DNA of 64,000 nucleotides. It comes from Plantago elongata (Eukaryota; Streptophyta; Magnoliopsida; Lamiales; Plantaginaceae). Of this stretch, positions 23,051-33,549 are shown in pieces; the stretch's first letter is position 1, and each line of letters starts with the position of its first letter. The stretch lies in contig JAYMSP010000241.1 in the NCBI GenBank assembly GCA_036897095.1, positions 1 through 64,000 on the forward strand. The letters run 5' to 3'. The position numbers were made by a program, and so were the translations under genes. The notes beneath the pieces are model-generated. The model saw only the letters and a list, made by a program, of their open reading frames with translations. It was not told where the DNA came from and ran no database searches.

Positions 23051-24007
23051 GCCTGCTATTGGGGTGAGCAGAAACGGAATAGGACCGAAATACCAGTCTT
23101 AACCGACCAAAAATTGGGCCTCGGGCCGGCCCTAAACCGACTAGGTCTGGTCCTCGGTATTGTAATTTTACATTTCTCGGTCCTCGATCCAGTCCGGGTT
23201 AAATACCAAAAACCGCATGTCGAACCGACCATGACCGAGGTTTTGTACAAAACTGGAAAACCCAATCATATACCTAGTCCATTTACAGAGAAACGAGATC
23301 TCGTAGACAGTAGACAGTGAGCCGTCTTTACCCACGCCTGCCCCGTGAGCCACCCTTACCCACGCCCGCCCATCGACCACGGCACGTCGGCACCACCCAT
23401 CGGCCATCGCCTCCGTGACTCCGTCCGTCCGTCGACCACCCTGACCCACCCATCGACCACCAGTCCGCCACAACACCACCCATCGGCCACCACCTTTGGC
23501 TCGCCTCCTCAATTCGACGGTCGACGGTCGACGCACAACTCCATCGGCCAATTCGATTACACCGGCCCACAACTCCGTATCTTTGGAGTCTGGACTCTGA
23601 ATCTCTAGCTCTAAAACCACGGATTCCGAATCTTCTTGCAATGTAACTTTGGATTGTCGTTTATCGTTGAACTCGTGTTTTATTCTATGGTTTGTAATGA
23701 CTTTTGTGGACTAATTTTGGTTGGATGATTGATGTTTCTATTATTGTTTTTGGGTTATTTTTTGAACTTGAAAAATGTTTGAAAAAATTCTGAGCAAGCA
23801 GCTGAGAAAACAGTGAGGCAGGAAACTGCCTCCCATGTTTTCCAAATTTTTATTTTTTAAAAAAATCCGGGCCGGCTCAAGTCCGGACAGTACCGATTAT
23901 TTCGGTTTGATCCGGGCCTGGACCGAGCCAATTTCGATCCGATCCTCGGTATTAGAAAAAACCTTAAAATCGATCCGGGCCACATCACGCTCAGCCCTAG
24001 CCTGCTC
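23051..24007. mobile_element. Non-autonomous hAT element beside GRWD1
   Basis: A 941-bp element (23059-23999) has ends TTGGGGTGAGC and, from the other side, TAGGGCTGAGC. This matches the TAGGGNTGAGC-like termini of many plant hAT elements. The flanks are GCCTGCTA (23051-23058) and GCCTGCTC (24000-24007), an 8-bp duplication with one mismatch. Both subterminal zones are rich in CCGGGCC, GGACCGA and CTCGGTATT motifs in opposite orientation. The middle holds a GC-rich stretch (about 23290-23580) with repeated CCATCGGCCAC/CCATCGACCAC. There is no transposase. The right end is about 250 bp upstream of the GRWD1 ATG. Confidence 0.85.
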
Positions 24008-24253
24008 TGCTGCCTTCTTCTTGCTCTTTATCTCCGTTCACTGATTTCACCCTAGTGACTAGCTATTCTTGTTTTTGCTATGCCCTTTTCTCTACTAGTT
24101 TTGACTCAGAAAGAATCGTAAATTTCCTATCTTCTCTCTTTCAGTGGAGCTTAGGGTTAACACTTAACACCCAAACCGTTTCTTTTATCGCGTCCTGTAA
24201 CCCTAACATATTCTAATCGGCTATTCTCCCACAGCCTTCATTCCAGCTCAGGA

Positions 24254-27200
24254 ATGGCTCGCGGCTTGAAGACCAACCCTAAGAAGGCCAAACGCAAGAA
24301 CAAGGTTCAAAATCCTTTCTTATTCCCATTTCCCATCAATTCTTGTAGGTTTTGAGCAAAAAGATTGGATTTTTAACTCTTTTATGTCATAACTAACTGT
24401 AGAGTGGAAAGAAAAAAGGTGATGGAGCATCGTCAAGCTCTTCTGCGGCGGCGGCGGCGCCACCAGAGCCGTCAAAGGTCTGGCAGCCGGGTGTAGATGC
24501 ACTAGAGGAAGGAGAGGAGCTTCAGTGTGACCCTACTGCTTACAACTCTCTCCAGACCTTTAACATTGGCTGGCCTTGTCTCAGGTCATTTTCACCTTTT
24601 GTTTTTGCTGCAGCATTTCTGAATTGTCTCTTTATTCGCAGTGTTGCCCGGTTTGTTTGTGGTGATTGAGATTATCCTGTAGTTTGGGCTCTGTGTAGCT
24701 GCTGCTTTTTTGAATGTTTTGTGTAGCAAAACTATGTCATAACCTAGCTGGTATGGCTGATAAAATTGGTGATAGCTGATAAGTTAGAGATATGCTATCT
24801 TCGATAGTGATAAGCTTGCGCTACTAGTTTATAGAATCAGCTAGCTTATAAGTTACCAACTACTCATTCAGTTAACATGCTTAGTTTTCCCAAACTGTAA
24901 ATTGAGCTCGTTCTTACGATATTAGTTGGCAATAGTTCATAAGATAATGCTGAAGTAAGGCTGAAAAGTGAAGTATTCGAAATTTTACTTCAGTTACGTT
25001 ATTGAACAATAAGTTATCCTATCAGAGTATCAGTATCTATGTTTGATTTCACACAATATTAGCTACCTTTCATCTCTCAGTTTCAAAATGAAATGGTGTA
25101 TATGTTTAGCTCGTTTTTTACATGAGGGAATATTCAACCCTAAACATCCCCCTAGGCACAAATGGCATGGGCCCCACATGCATTTTGGTGTAGGCTGGGC
25201 GTTAAGGAGGAGGGTTTCCGCGTTGAATAAACCCTATGGGAGTAAGTATTCAGGAGTCAGGACAGGCAAGTGTGACTCCTATTATTGTGATGTAGTCGAG
25301 GCAGGCTAGAAATGAAATATATACTGGAATTTCGTAGCAGGGGTGGGGATACTGGATATCATAGCTTGGTTCAGTTCCATGTAACAGTTCAGGACAGTTT
25401 CATACTCATACTCATAATTATTTCCTTTTCTCATAATTACCTTTTTTTTTTCTCCATAAAATGTTGGACATGGCACTGATTAGTTGTGGACTTTGGCAGT
25501 TTTGACATTGTGCATGATACATTGGGATTGGTGCGTACCGAGTTTCCCCACACTGTGTACTGCATTGCCGGAACTCAGGTGAGTGTTGGAAATTTGGAAT
25601 TTTGTTTGTGTTGATAATTTTTATCTTGACTGAGTGTTAATGACAATGTGCTTGAAGCTCTGTTTGACTAAATTTGTATGGTCTGCAGATGCTAGAGATA
25701 CTAAAACATGTACTATAAATATTATGCAAAAAAGAAAGAAACTAATCCATTGACACATGCAGTTCATTTGTTGTATCATGCAAAAACTAAGCCTTCCCCA
25801 ATGAACTATCAGAATAAGTTTACTTCTGGACTTTTGGCAAGTCACACTACAAAAAAGGGACTTCAGTAGTGTCCTTTTTTTCCAAGTGAACTTCTTTACT
25901 TTGGTTTTCCCAGTGAAGTTGCTCAATGTTACAATTTATTTTCTGGCAGGCAGAAGTAGCTTCCGAGAACTATATTGGAGTATTTAAAGTATCCAACATT
26001 TCGGGTAAGAGACGTGCATTATTACCTAAGAAGATGACAGAGGGTTCTGACGATGAAAGTGAAAGTGAAAGTGACGAGGATGATGAAGAGGAAGGTGGAG
26101 CTAAGGCTCCTATTTTGCAGGTAGGATGACTTAAACCTATTGAAATTCTCGGATTGCCTTGTACATTAAACGTGTGAACACCTTCATATCCTCCTTTTAT
26201 AAACCTACAGGTGCGCAAGGTCTTTCATGAAGGAGGAGTTAATCGCATTCGAGCCATGCGTCAAAACCCCCATATTTGTGCTTCATGGGCAGAGACTGGT
26301 CATGTTCAGGTACAAAGAGTTTAGTGATGGAATATTAGCATCATCAGCACTCATTACCATGTCAAACTTTGGCTTTATACAGTATTGAAATATTTCAAAT
26401 ATCACACTGGATTTTCTGAAAATTCCTGTAACCCCTGTATTTAAGATGATCAATTGTATCTTGCAAAGGCCAGAATTGAACTATGGTCGTTTCTGATGAT
26501 TGGACATTCTGCAAAATGAATTGATATTTTGTACTTAAAACCAGAATTATACAACCTAAGAACTAACAGCAAGTGTGGATGCAATTGTACTCATTCACTC
26601 CTGTTTCTCAGCCGGCCTAAACCTATCAAGTAATTATAATAACTGTCAGAACATGATTTCTTTTGTTCATGATACTATGGTTGGCTGAGGCTGAATGCAT
26701 TTTCAGGTGTGGAACTTGAGCAATCATTTAAATGCTTTAACTGAATCAGACCATGCTGAACGCAACACCCTGAAGCAACTTCCTTTAGTTAAGTTTAATG
26801 GACACAAGGATGAAGGCTATGCCATAGACTGGAGTCCTGTTGTTGCTGGAAGGCTTTTGTCAGGTAATGCAACTTGAGTGTCCCTATTGTTTACCTGAAA
26901 ACTGCTGATTCTTGAAACCCTGTTGTGAGATCTTTGACCTTGACTGCCACAGGGGATTGTAAGAGTTTAATTCATTTATGGGAGCCTACATCTGATTCAT
27001 CATGGAATATTGATAGTGTCCCTTATGTCGGACATACTGCAAGTGTGGAAGATTTACAGGTAGAACATTTTGGTTCAGCAACTGGATATCTAGAAACGAT
27101 GTTTGTTGACAGATGCTGATGCAGATGACTTGTTCTTTTATGTGCAGTGGAGTCCGTCGGACAAAGATGTATTTGCATCATGCTCTGTTGACGGAACTAT

Positions 27201-28476
27201 TGCAATTTGGGACATCCGTACAGGAAAAGCTCCAGCAACTTCCATCCAAGCGCATAAAGCTGATGTCAATGTTATTACATGGAACAGGTGCTCAAGAACA
27301 ATCTCTTTGATTTTCAATTGGCTTTCCTTGATTTTCTCTATTATCTTCATCATGCTATTTTTTCTTTCATTAGCCTGGCAAGCGTTATGATAGCGTCTGG
27401 TAGTGATGACGGGACATTTTCCATCCGAGATCTTAGAATGTTGAAGGTACTTTCATTTTCTTCCTCATCTTGTTGATGTCTGTAATTCCATGTGTAATCC
27501 GACCTATCCTTGTACTGTGAATTGATTGAATGACGCAGAATCTGGAAAATATGATTTGGAGAGAGTTGCAAAATGTTCTGCAGAATAGGGATCTGAGTGA
27601 TCTTCTGAGTCACTTTAATAGCTGCTTCAAAAAAGAGGCCCTTCTAGATTATTTTGATACTGTGATTCTGGCTTTGTAGACACTCTTTTAGTAATTTTGC
27701 TTCAAAGAAGCTATAGTCTATCAAGTTTGTTATGCAAACAGACTAATCCATTCCGATTCTGGCCTATTCTGATTTCTGAGTGATGTCTTGCAATTAAAGT
27801 GACAAATTAAGTTTATATTGAATAGTCTTAAATTTACACTTCCATTCATTCTGAAGTGTCTTATTTGATTTGTATTAAAGTGTTGTCTTTAACTTCATCT
27901 GCCGGAATCAATTGTGTACAGGAGGGAGACTCTGTAGTGGCTCATTTTAATTACCATAAGCATCCTATTACATCCATCGAGTGGAGTCCACATGAGGTTT
28001 CTACTTTGGCGGTTTCCTCAGCCGACAATCAACTAACGTAATGAGACATCTCAGTACCATTACATCTATAATCCTGTTTATTAATCCTTGCTCTCCCATA
28101 TTCTAATCAAAACTTCATTGCAACTACTCAGTATATGGGACCTTTCTCTAGAGAGGGATGAAGAAGAGGAAGCTGAGTTCAAAGCTCAGATAGCGGAAGA
28201 AGTGAATGCTCCCAAAGATTTACCGCCACAGCTTCTCTTTGTTCACCAAGTAATAATTCCTCCGACCATTCCCAAACTTAACGATCCAAATCATGTCAGG
28301 CAGCCTCTAAGATTTTTCATTGTGTATTGCAGGGCCAGAAGGACTTGAAAGAACTTCATTGGCATTCACAGATACCAGGGATGATTGTTTCAACTGCCGG
28401 AGATGGTTTCAACATACTGATGCCTTCAAACATTGAAACAGCAATTCCCGGAGCTTCAGCGGCAGCACAAGCGTGA
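24254..28476 (+). CDS. GRWD1: Glutamate-rich WD-repeat protein GRWD1/RRB1
   Basis: Twelve exons (24254-24304, 24403-24584, 25500-25578, 25950-26120, 26211-26309, 26707-26863, 26953-27059, 27148-27287, 27374-27446, 27922-28037, 28132-28249, 28333-28476) give 478 residues in one frame. The N-terminus is basic ([12 protein letters not shown]). An acidic run at about 137-153 is the glutamate-rich segment that names the family. WD40 blades follow, with WSP motifs and GH-WD signatures such as [14 protein letters not shown] and [12 protein letters not shown]. Yeast Rrb1 and human GRWD1 are nuclear chaperones for ribosomal protein uL3 in 60S assembly; a similar role is inferred. Intron 2 is long (24585-25499). 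A hAT element ends close upstream. Confidence 0.93.
24720..24990. repeat. TAGCTGATA-rich repeat inside GRWD1 intron 2
   Basis: Phrases such as GTGATAGCTGATAAG, CTAGCTTATAAGTTACC and AGCTAGCTTAT resemble repeats near 47.9 and 48.7 kb and, inverted, near 62.0 kb. No clear ends are visible, so the family is not assigned. Confidence 0.4.
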
Positions 28477-29204
28477 TGTCCCTGTGCCTTAGACAAGATT
28501 GTGTAAAAAAATCGGAAGTCCGTTCAAGTCTGTTACCGTTTGAATTGCTTCATGTTGCGTCTGGATGTCATTCGGGTGCGTTCTCTCGGTAGCAAGTTGC
28601 AAAAGTTTTGTTTTATTTTAACTTACATTGTAACTTGAAAACAGTTGGTAAGATTTACATTATGGTTTGTGCCGAAGATTTGATTTAAGAAACACTAGTA
28701 TCTTCTTGAATACAAGGGAAGTTGTTATTATCTGAGTCAGAGATCCATTGCTTGCGTTAAAATTGGATCCATTGGCGCACTTCTCAAAACACATGGAATC
28801 ACTCATAAATGCCTAAAAACTTTGAGATGACTTGCAGTGCAAAATACAGTTGAATTAACAATAGACATTTCTCTACATTTTCATCGTCATCTTCTGCAAT
28901 TTAATGAGGGTTTAGCTAAGTAAGTATTTTACTAGTTGATTTAATGGAAGATTCTATTTGTCGACTTGGAAACCGCCCGCAAAATCATTGTTATTGCATT
29001 TAGTCAAATACTACTAAATCATATGACATGACAAAGCATTAATTATCAATGTTTTAATGTAAATCGTCAAGTTCCACATTACTATACAATGCACTTTCGA
29101 GATTTTGTACAGGATCATATTGTATCATTGTACCAGAGAAGAGAAGGTTCTCAACTATCATAATTTTAACTTAGTTCAATCATAGTTGGATTTCTTATGA
29201 ATAA

Positions 29205-29403
29205 AAAATTAATATATTTATTTCGTTAAATTTTATAGTATTCAAGTAAAAAATTAATAATTCTTAAAAAATATTATTTTAGTTTTAAAAATATTTTAGA
29301 AGTCAATTTTTTTTTTATTGATGTTTTATTTTTCTAATTTAAATATTCATGAGGCGATGTGACGATCGCCTTGGCGACATCCCATTGCCCTTCCGTCCTA
29401 TTG
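29205..29403. mobile_element. Half copy of a fold-back MITE
   Basis: This stretch matches one arm plus the centre of the palindromic element at 39.33-39.80 kb. The shared centre reads GGCGACATCCCATTGCCC here and GGCGACACCCCATCACCC there. The arm shares TTCTTAAAAAATATTATTTT-like and TTTTAGAAGTC-like phrases with the inverted right arm of that copy. The second arm is missing or replaced by the neighbouring Stowaway-like sequence. Confidence 0.6.
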
Positions 29404-29416
29404 AAAATTATATTTA

Positions 29417-29690
29417 CTCCCTCCATCCCAACAAATTTCATATATTTATCATTTTTAATCATTCCATCAAACTTCATACATTACTAAAAAAGTATGTTAC
29501 TACACCATTAATAAATAATAAACAATCTCAACTTTATACAAAAATTAATATTTTTGTCACTAAAAGTACATTTCTTCCCACCTTCTTCATTTTTAATCAT
29601 TACTTTAACTTTTTGTATAAATTTACATGTTAAATTTAATGTAATGTATAAAGTTTGATGTAAACGAATGAAATAAGTTATTTCATCAAA
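29417..29690. mobile_element. Degenerate Stowaway-like MITE
   Basis: It begins CTCCCTCCATCCCA, the typical Stowaway terminus. The far end (GTAAACGAATGAAATAAG) is only weakly complementary, so the right border is approximate. The interior has imperfect inverted phrases (TTCATACATTA / TAATGTATAAAG). Confidence 0.5.
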
Positions 29691-30985
29691 TACTTGTACT
29701 TAATTGATGCTAGTTTCACTCTCGAGCCAAAATGGCTCAACTTGTTGATGGCCAACTTTATCTTTAATAGGTTGAATATATATTACTATCTTATGTATAT
29801 TTATATGTAATTTAAGTATTTATTCGAATTTGTCAAAGTTGTAACCGGACAAGTTGTATTTAGATTTAATTGTTCCAATTCAATTCAAAAATATAATTTT
29901 GCTTTATCAATGAGTTTAGTTCGGAGTCTATTATAACATTTATTATGATTAGACTCGTCACGTATCGTAATACATTTTCATTATTGACAAGAAAAGGAAA
30001 ACTAAATCATATGGTTGCCGTGAATAGATGCATACCTTTATTTTATCCGGGAACATAACACTTGCTTTTTGAAGGGAATGATCCGAATTCTTGTCTACAA
30101 CTCTAACTTATCTACAAGAGAGACGTCAGATGTGTTACACATGCTTGATTAATGTCGATAAATTCAAGGGCCTAACTAACCCGGTAATCATACATACACA
30201 TACCAGTAGCAATTTGGGATTGTTTAATTCATAAAACTTTCTAAAGTTGATTTTTTAAAGGTACCCATACCATAGTTAATAGTAGTCAATTAATAATGAT
30301 ACTTTAGCGTGCCATAATCCATAATAAGCCCCTAAAAAGCAGAACCATTTGGAAAAGGTAACGGAGTTTACGGGAAACTTGTGCATTTCCCGAAATGGAA
30401 AAGGATATAATTTCAAGTGTATATTAATACTTGGTTCTTGTACAAGCTCAATTCAAAAAGCTTCCTTAAAATGGCAGGCAGGCAAAGTACGTGACGATTT
30501 AATTAACATGGTTCATCTTCATCACCACTAGACCCGTGTCATTTCACTTTCAACCAACAACAAAATTTAGTGCATCGTGTCATGTTACATTCGCCCACAC
30601 CCATCATATGCACGCAATCGTACGTCTACTTGAATCACAATTTACACCTATACTATATATAATAATCATCTCATTATCACATTACTATCAACATAATGGC
30701 ATTATAACAATTTCAATACTACTGTCAATCAATATTACAAGTAATCACGTTATATATATCATTAGATAATACACATAAATTATTATAAATGAATATTATC
30801 ATCTATTTCTCCATTATTTGGTCATTATTCATCATACTATTAATCAATTTATCATTCGTGACATGATGTTATTAATATCAATTACATATACAACCCTTAC
30901 AAATAGGTCGGGATTTTAAGTCACCCTTTAACCATTTTTAAAAAATTTATACACTCTTACATTTTGTCCCCCTCTCTCTACACAA

Positions 30986-31010
<25 letters not shown>
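30986..31010. repeat. (AC)n microsatellite
   Basis: About twelve AC units in a row followed by a short TA run, seen directly. Confidence 0.9.
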
Positions 31011-31017
<7 letters not shown>

Positions 31018-31793
31018 GCGTTGTTTGAATAATTACATCTGAAGTTGTTTCACCTTTCGATGTTGACTCCGATTATTAATTATTGTTGTGGATAATTTGA
31101 TATATATGTAGACTAAATACGGTATTTTAAATTAAAATTATTTGAAAATAACGATTATGACCTTAGGCTAATAATGAATACCACCTCCGTCGATTGATTG
31201 TTCAAAAATCAATGCCAATTTCTATCAGTTAGTTCGAAACAAATAATAATTTAATTTTGTATAATTTTGTAATTTAAAAATTCCATGATTGAAAATAAAA
31301 TAAAAGCATAAAACGAGTTATATAAAAGTCTTCCTCCGACAACACTGCAAATTTAATGCATATTTTCATTAATTATCATCTAAGTTATTATGTAGGAGGA
31401 GGAGTAGTTAATTATGCTAATCGTCATCATAAATTAAATATATAAAGAAATACAATATTGAGTGATCAATAAAAGTAGCAAGTAAACCTACGCATAATAA
31501 TAGTAACAATAATAATAAATAAGCCATAATAATGACGCAGAATCTAGAATATACAAAAGTGTTAACGCGTCGTAATAATTAATAATCCATTTCCAGCTGA
31601 ACACAAGTAATAAAGTAATCATTGAAAACTCAAGTCCAATTGAACACGTCAAATTCCAATTTCCTCATTCTTCTTCCTCCTCCTGTTCCCAAATTGAGTT
31701 ATCGTTCTTCTCCCCCCCAAATCCCAAATCCCAAATCATTCACAGTAGTATACATCACAATTGACAATGAACACAACCGATTATTACTAAACC

Positions 31794-31889
31794 ATGTTCT
31801 TCCCCATAAATTTACCATTCTCTTCCTACCCTCCTTTCCCTTCTCTCATCGGCGCTAATCACACTTCTGCCAGATTCTGCTCCAGATAG
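31794..31889 (+). CDS. Upstream ORF in the leader of the DUF7870 gene
   Basis: An ATG at 31794 opens a 31-codon frame ending in TAG at 31887-31889. The peptide is rich in Phe, Pro and Ser and ends GANHTSARFCSR. It is the last ATG before the main start: no further ATG occurs in the 121 bases up to 32011. A shorter 7-codon ATG frame (31768) lies just before it. From memory, the Arabidopsis homologues of this gene family are annotated with conserved peptide upstream ORFs (CPuORF46/47). I could not compare the peptides, so conservation is inferred. If real, it would lower or tune translation of the main ORF. Confidence 0.45.
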   Translation: MFFPINLPFSSYPPFPSLIGANHTSARFCSR

Positions 31890-32010
31890 TCACTCACTCT
31901 TTCACATACGTATAATTGCAAACCATACATACAGATACACACACAGACCTAACAATTCTTTCATTTTTTTTATTTTTTTTACATTCATTTTTGAAGATTT
32001 TTTCATCATT

Positions 32011-33549
32011 ATGGATAGACCGAGCTATCTCAGGAACGTTCTGGTCCGTCTCTTCCTCTTCTGCGTCTTCATCCTCGCGCTCCGATTCGCTTACGTCATC
32101 ACCATCCATGGCGAATCATGTGACGTTGGCGATTTCTGCTTCTTCTCCTTCCCTGAATCATTCACCGCCGTTGTTCCGGTCACGAAAACCACCACCACCT
32201 CGGCAGTTATCTCGTCGGTTGTCAACGACGCGCCGTTGACTCCGAAGAAGCTTCCCGATCTCTGGTCGACCGATGGTTTCCAGAAATCGGTTCGGTGGTA
32301 CGAATCCGTGTTCCAGGGCCTGATTTCGGAAGCGTTTCTGAGCCCTAGTTTTAAAACCCTAAGCGTTGACACGGTCACCGGAGCTGACGTGTACGCGCTG
32401 AGGGAGATTGGTGTGGAGAATTCAGTTGGTGTGTGTAAGAAGGGTTTGAAGCCGTTGGTTGTTTCAGGGCAAGGGGTTAAGCAGCCGTTTGGGGATAGGA
32501 CGTTTGATTTTGTCTTCTGTGGAGGTGGAGTGGTGGAGAAATCGGTGAGGCCGGGCGATTTGGCGGCGGAGATTGATCGGACGATGAAGCCTCAAGGTTA
32601 CTTGGTGCTTCATGTAGGCTCTAATGATACTTATAGTTTTGAGTCTTTGCTTGCTTTGTTTAAGTTTTGTAGATTGGTGACTACTAAGGATATGAATGGG
32701 TTTGATTCTGAAATGCCAGTTATTCGTGAAGTTGTGTTGCAAAAAGTTAGTGGGAATGGGTATGATGAGAAAGAGGAATCGGTTGAAAAGTTGGGGAAAT
32801 GCTCTGTTCCGGGTTACAAATGGGATTTTATTAAGAAAGCAGAGCCTTTGATAGAGGAAGAGCCTAAAAAGCCGTGGATTACACTGAAGAAGAATGCACA
32901 GAGTATTAAATATTTACCGTCTTTGGTGGATATTAATTTTAAGTCTAGGTACGTGTATGTTGATGTTGGAGCTAGAAGCTATGGTTCGAGTATAGTTAGT
33001 TGGTTTAAGAAGCAGTACCCGAAGCAGAATAAGACCTTTGATATATATGCAATTGAAGCTGATAAGACGTTTTATGAGGAGTACAAAACGAAGAGAGGGG
33101 TTACGTTACTTCCATATGCTGCATGGGTTAGGAATGAATCGTTGTTCTTTGAGATTAATGAGGATCCTGGTAACAAGAATGTTGTGAAAGGTAGAGGTAT
33201 GGGGAGGATTCAACCGGTTCAGGGTTCTGATGGTTCTACTTCGTCTGGGGGTGTGGATGAGATTCGAGGATTTGATTTTGCTGATTGGTTGAAGAACACG
33301 GTGAAAGAGACGGATTATGTGGTCATGAAGATGGATGTGGAAGGCACTGAATTTGATTTGATCCCGAGGTTATTTGAGACGGGAGCTATTTGCTTGATTG
33401 ATGAGCTGTTTTTAGAATGCCATTACAATAGATGGCAGAGATGCTGTCCAGGAGAGAGGTCGGCCAAGTACCAAAAGACGTATGGTCAGTGCTTGGATTT
33501 GTTTACTTCTCTGAGAAAAGCTGGAGTTCTAGTGCATCAGTGGTGGTGA
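32011..33549 (+). CDS. DUF7870 methyltransferase-like membrane protein
   Basis: A single uninterrupted frame of 512 residues. Residues about 9-32 (VRLFLFCVFILALRFAYVI) form one membrane anchor after a short cytosolic start, which suggests a type II membrane protein, perhaps in the Golgi. A first SAM-methyltransferase-like region (about 90-240) includes PFGDRTFDFVFCGG. A second, FkbM-like region follows. It carries YVDVGARSYGSS near 316 and the MKMDVEGTEFDLIPRL motif near 440. The C-terminus is Cys-rich (ECHYNRWQRCCPGERS). The architecture matches plant proteins assigned to DUF7870 and the SAM-methyltransferase superfamily; no substrate is known to me. The ATG is the first in its frame and follows a T-rich leader with an upstream ORF. 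Confidence 0.85.
   Translation: MDRPSYLRNVLVRLFLFCVFILALRFAYVITIHGESCDVGDFCFFSFPESFTAVVPVTKTTTTSAVISSVVNDAPLTPKKLPDLWSTDGFQKSVRWYESVFQGLISEAFLSPSFKTLSVDTVTGADVYALREIGVENSVGVCKKGLKPLVVSGQGVKQPFGDRTFDFVFCGGGVVEKSVRPGDLAAEIDRTMKPQGYLVLHVGSNDTYSFESLLALFKFCRLVTTKDMNGFDSEMPVIREVVLQKVSGNGYDEKEESVEKLGKCSVPGYKWDFIKKAEPLIEEEPKKPWITLKKNAQSIKYLPSLVDINFKSRYVYVDVGARSYGSSIVSWFKKQYPKQNKTFDIYAIEADKTFYEEYKTKRGVTLLPYAAWVRNESLFFEINEDPGNKNVVKGRGMGRIQPVQGSDGSTSSGGVDEIRGFDFADWLKNTVKETDYVVMKMDVEGTEFDLIPRLFETGAICLIDELFLECHYNRWQRCCPGERSAKYQKTYGQCLDLFTSLRKAGVLVHQWW

Larger units (their letters stand above)
28477..31621. other. Intergenic DNA between GRWD1 and the DUF7870 gene
   Basis: The first 200-300 bp are the GRWD1 3' UTR. 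Two small elements at 29.2-29.7 kb and an (AC)n run (30986-31010) are listed separately. The rest is AT-rich and non-coding. Confidence 0.5.

Noticed and set aside
23168-23641. A 157-codon minus-strand protein gene
   Set aside because: It lies within a hAT element, overlaps open frames on the other strand, and is built of GC-rich repeats with no known domain.
31622-31858. A 78-codon frame in the DUF7870 leader
   Set aside because: It begins with a non-ATG codon and has the composition of a Pro/Ser/Thr-type UTR; the ATG-initiated 31-codon uORF is the better candidate.
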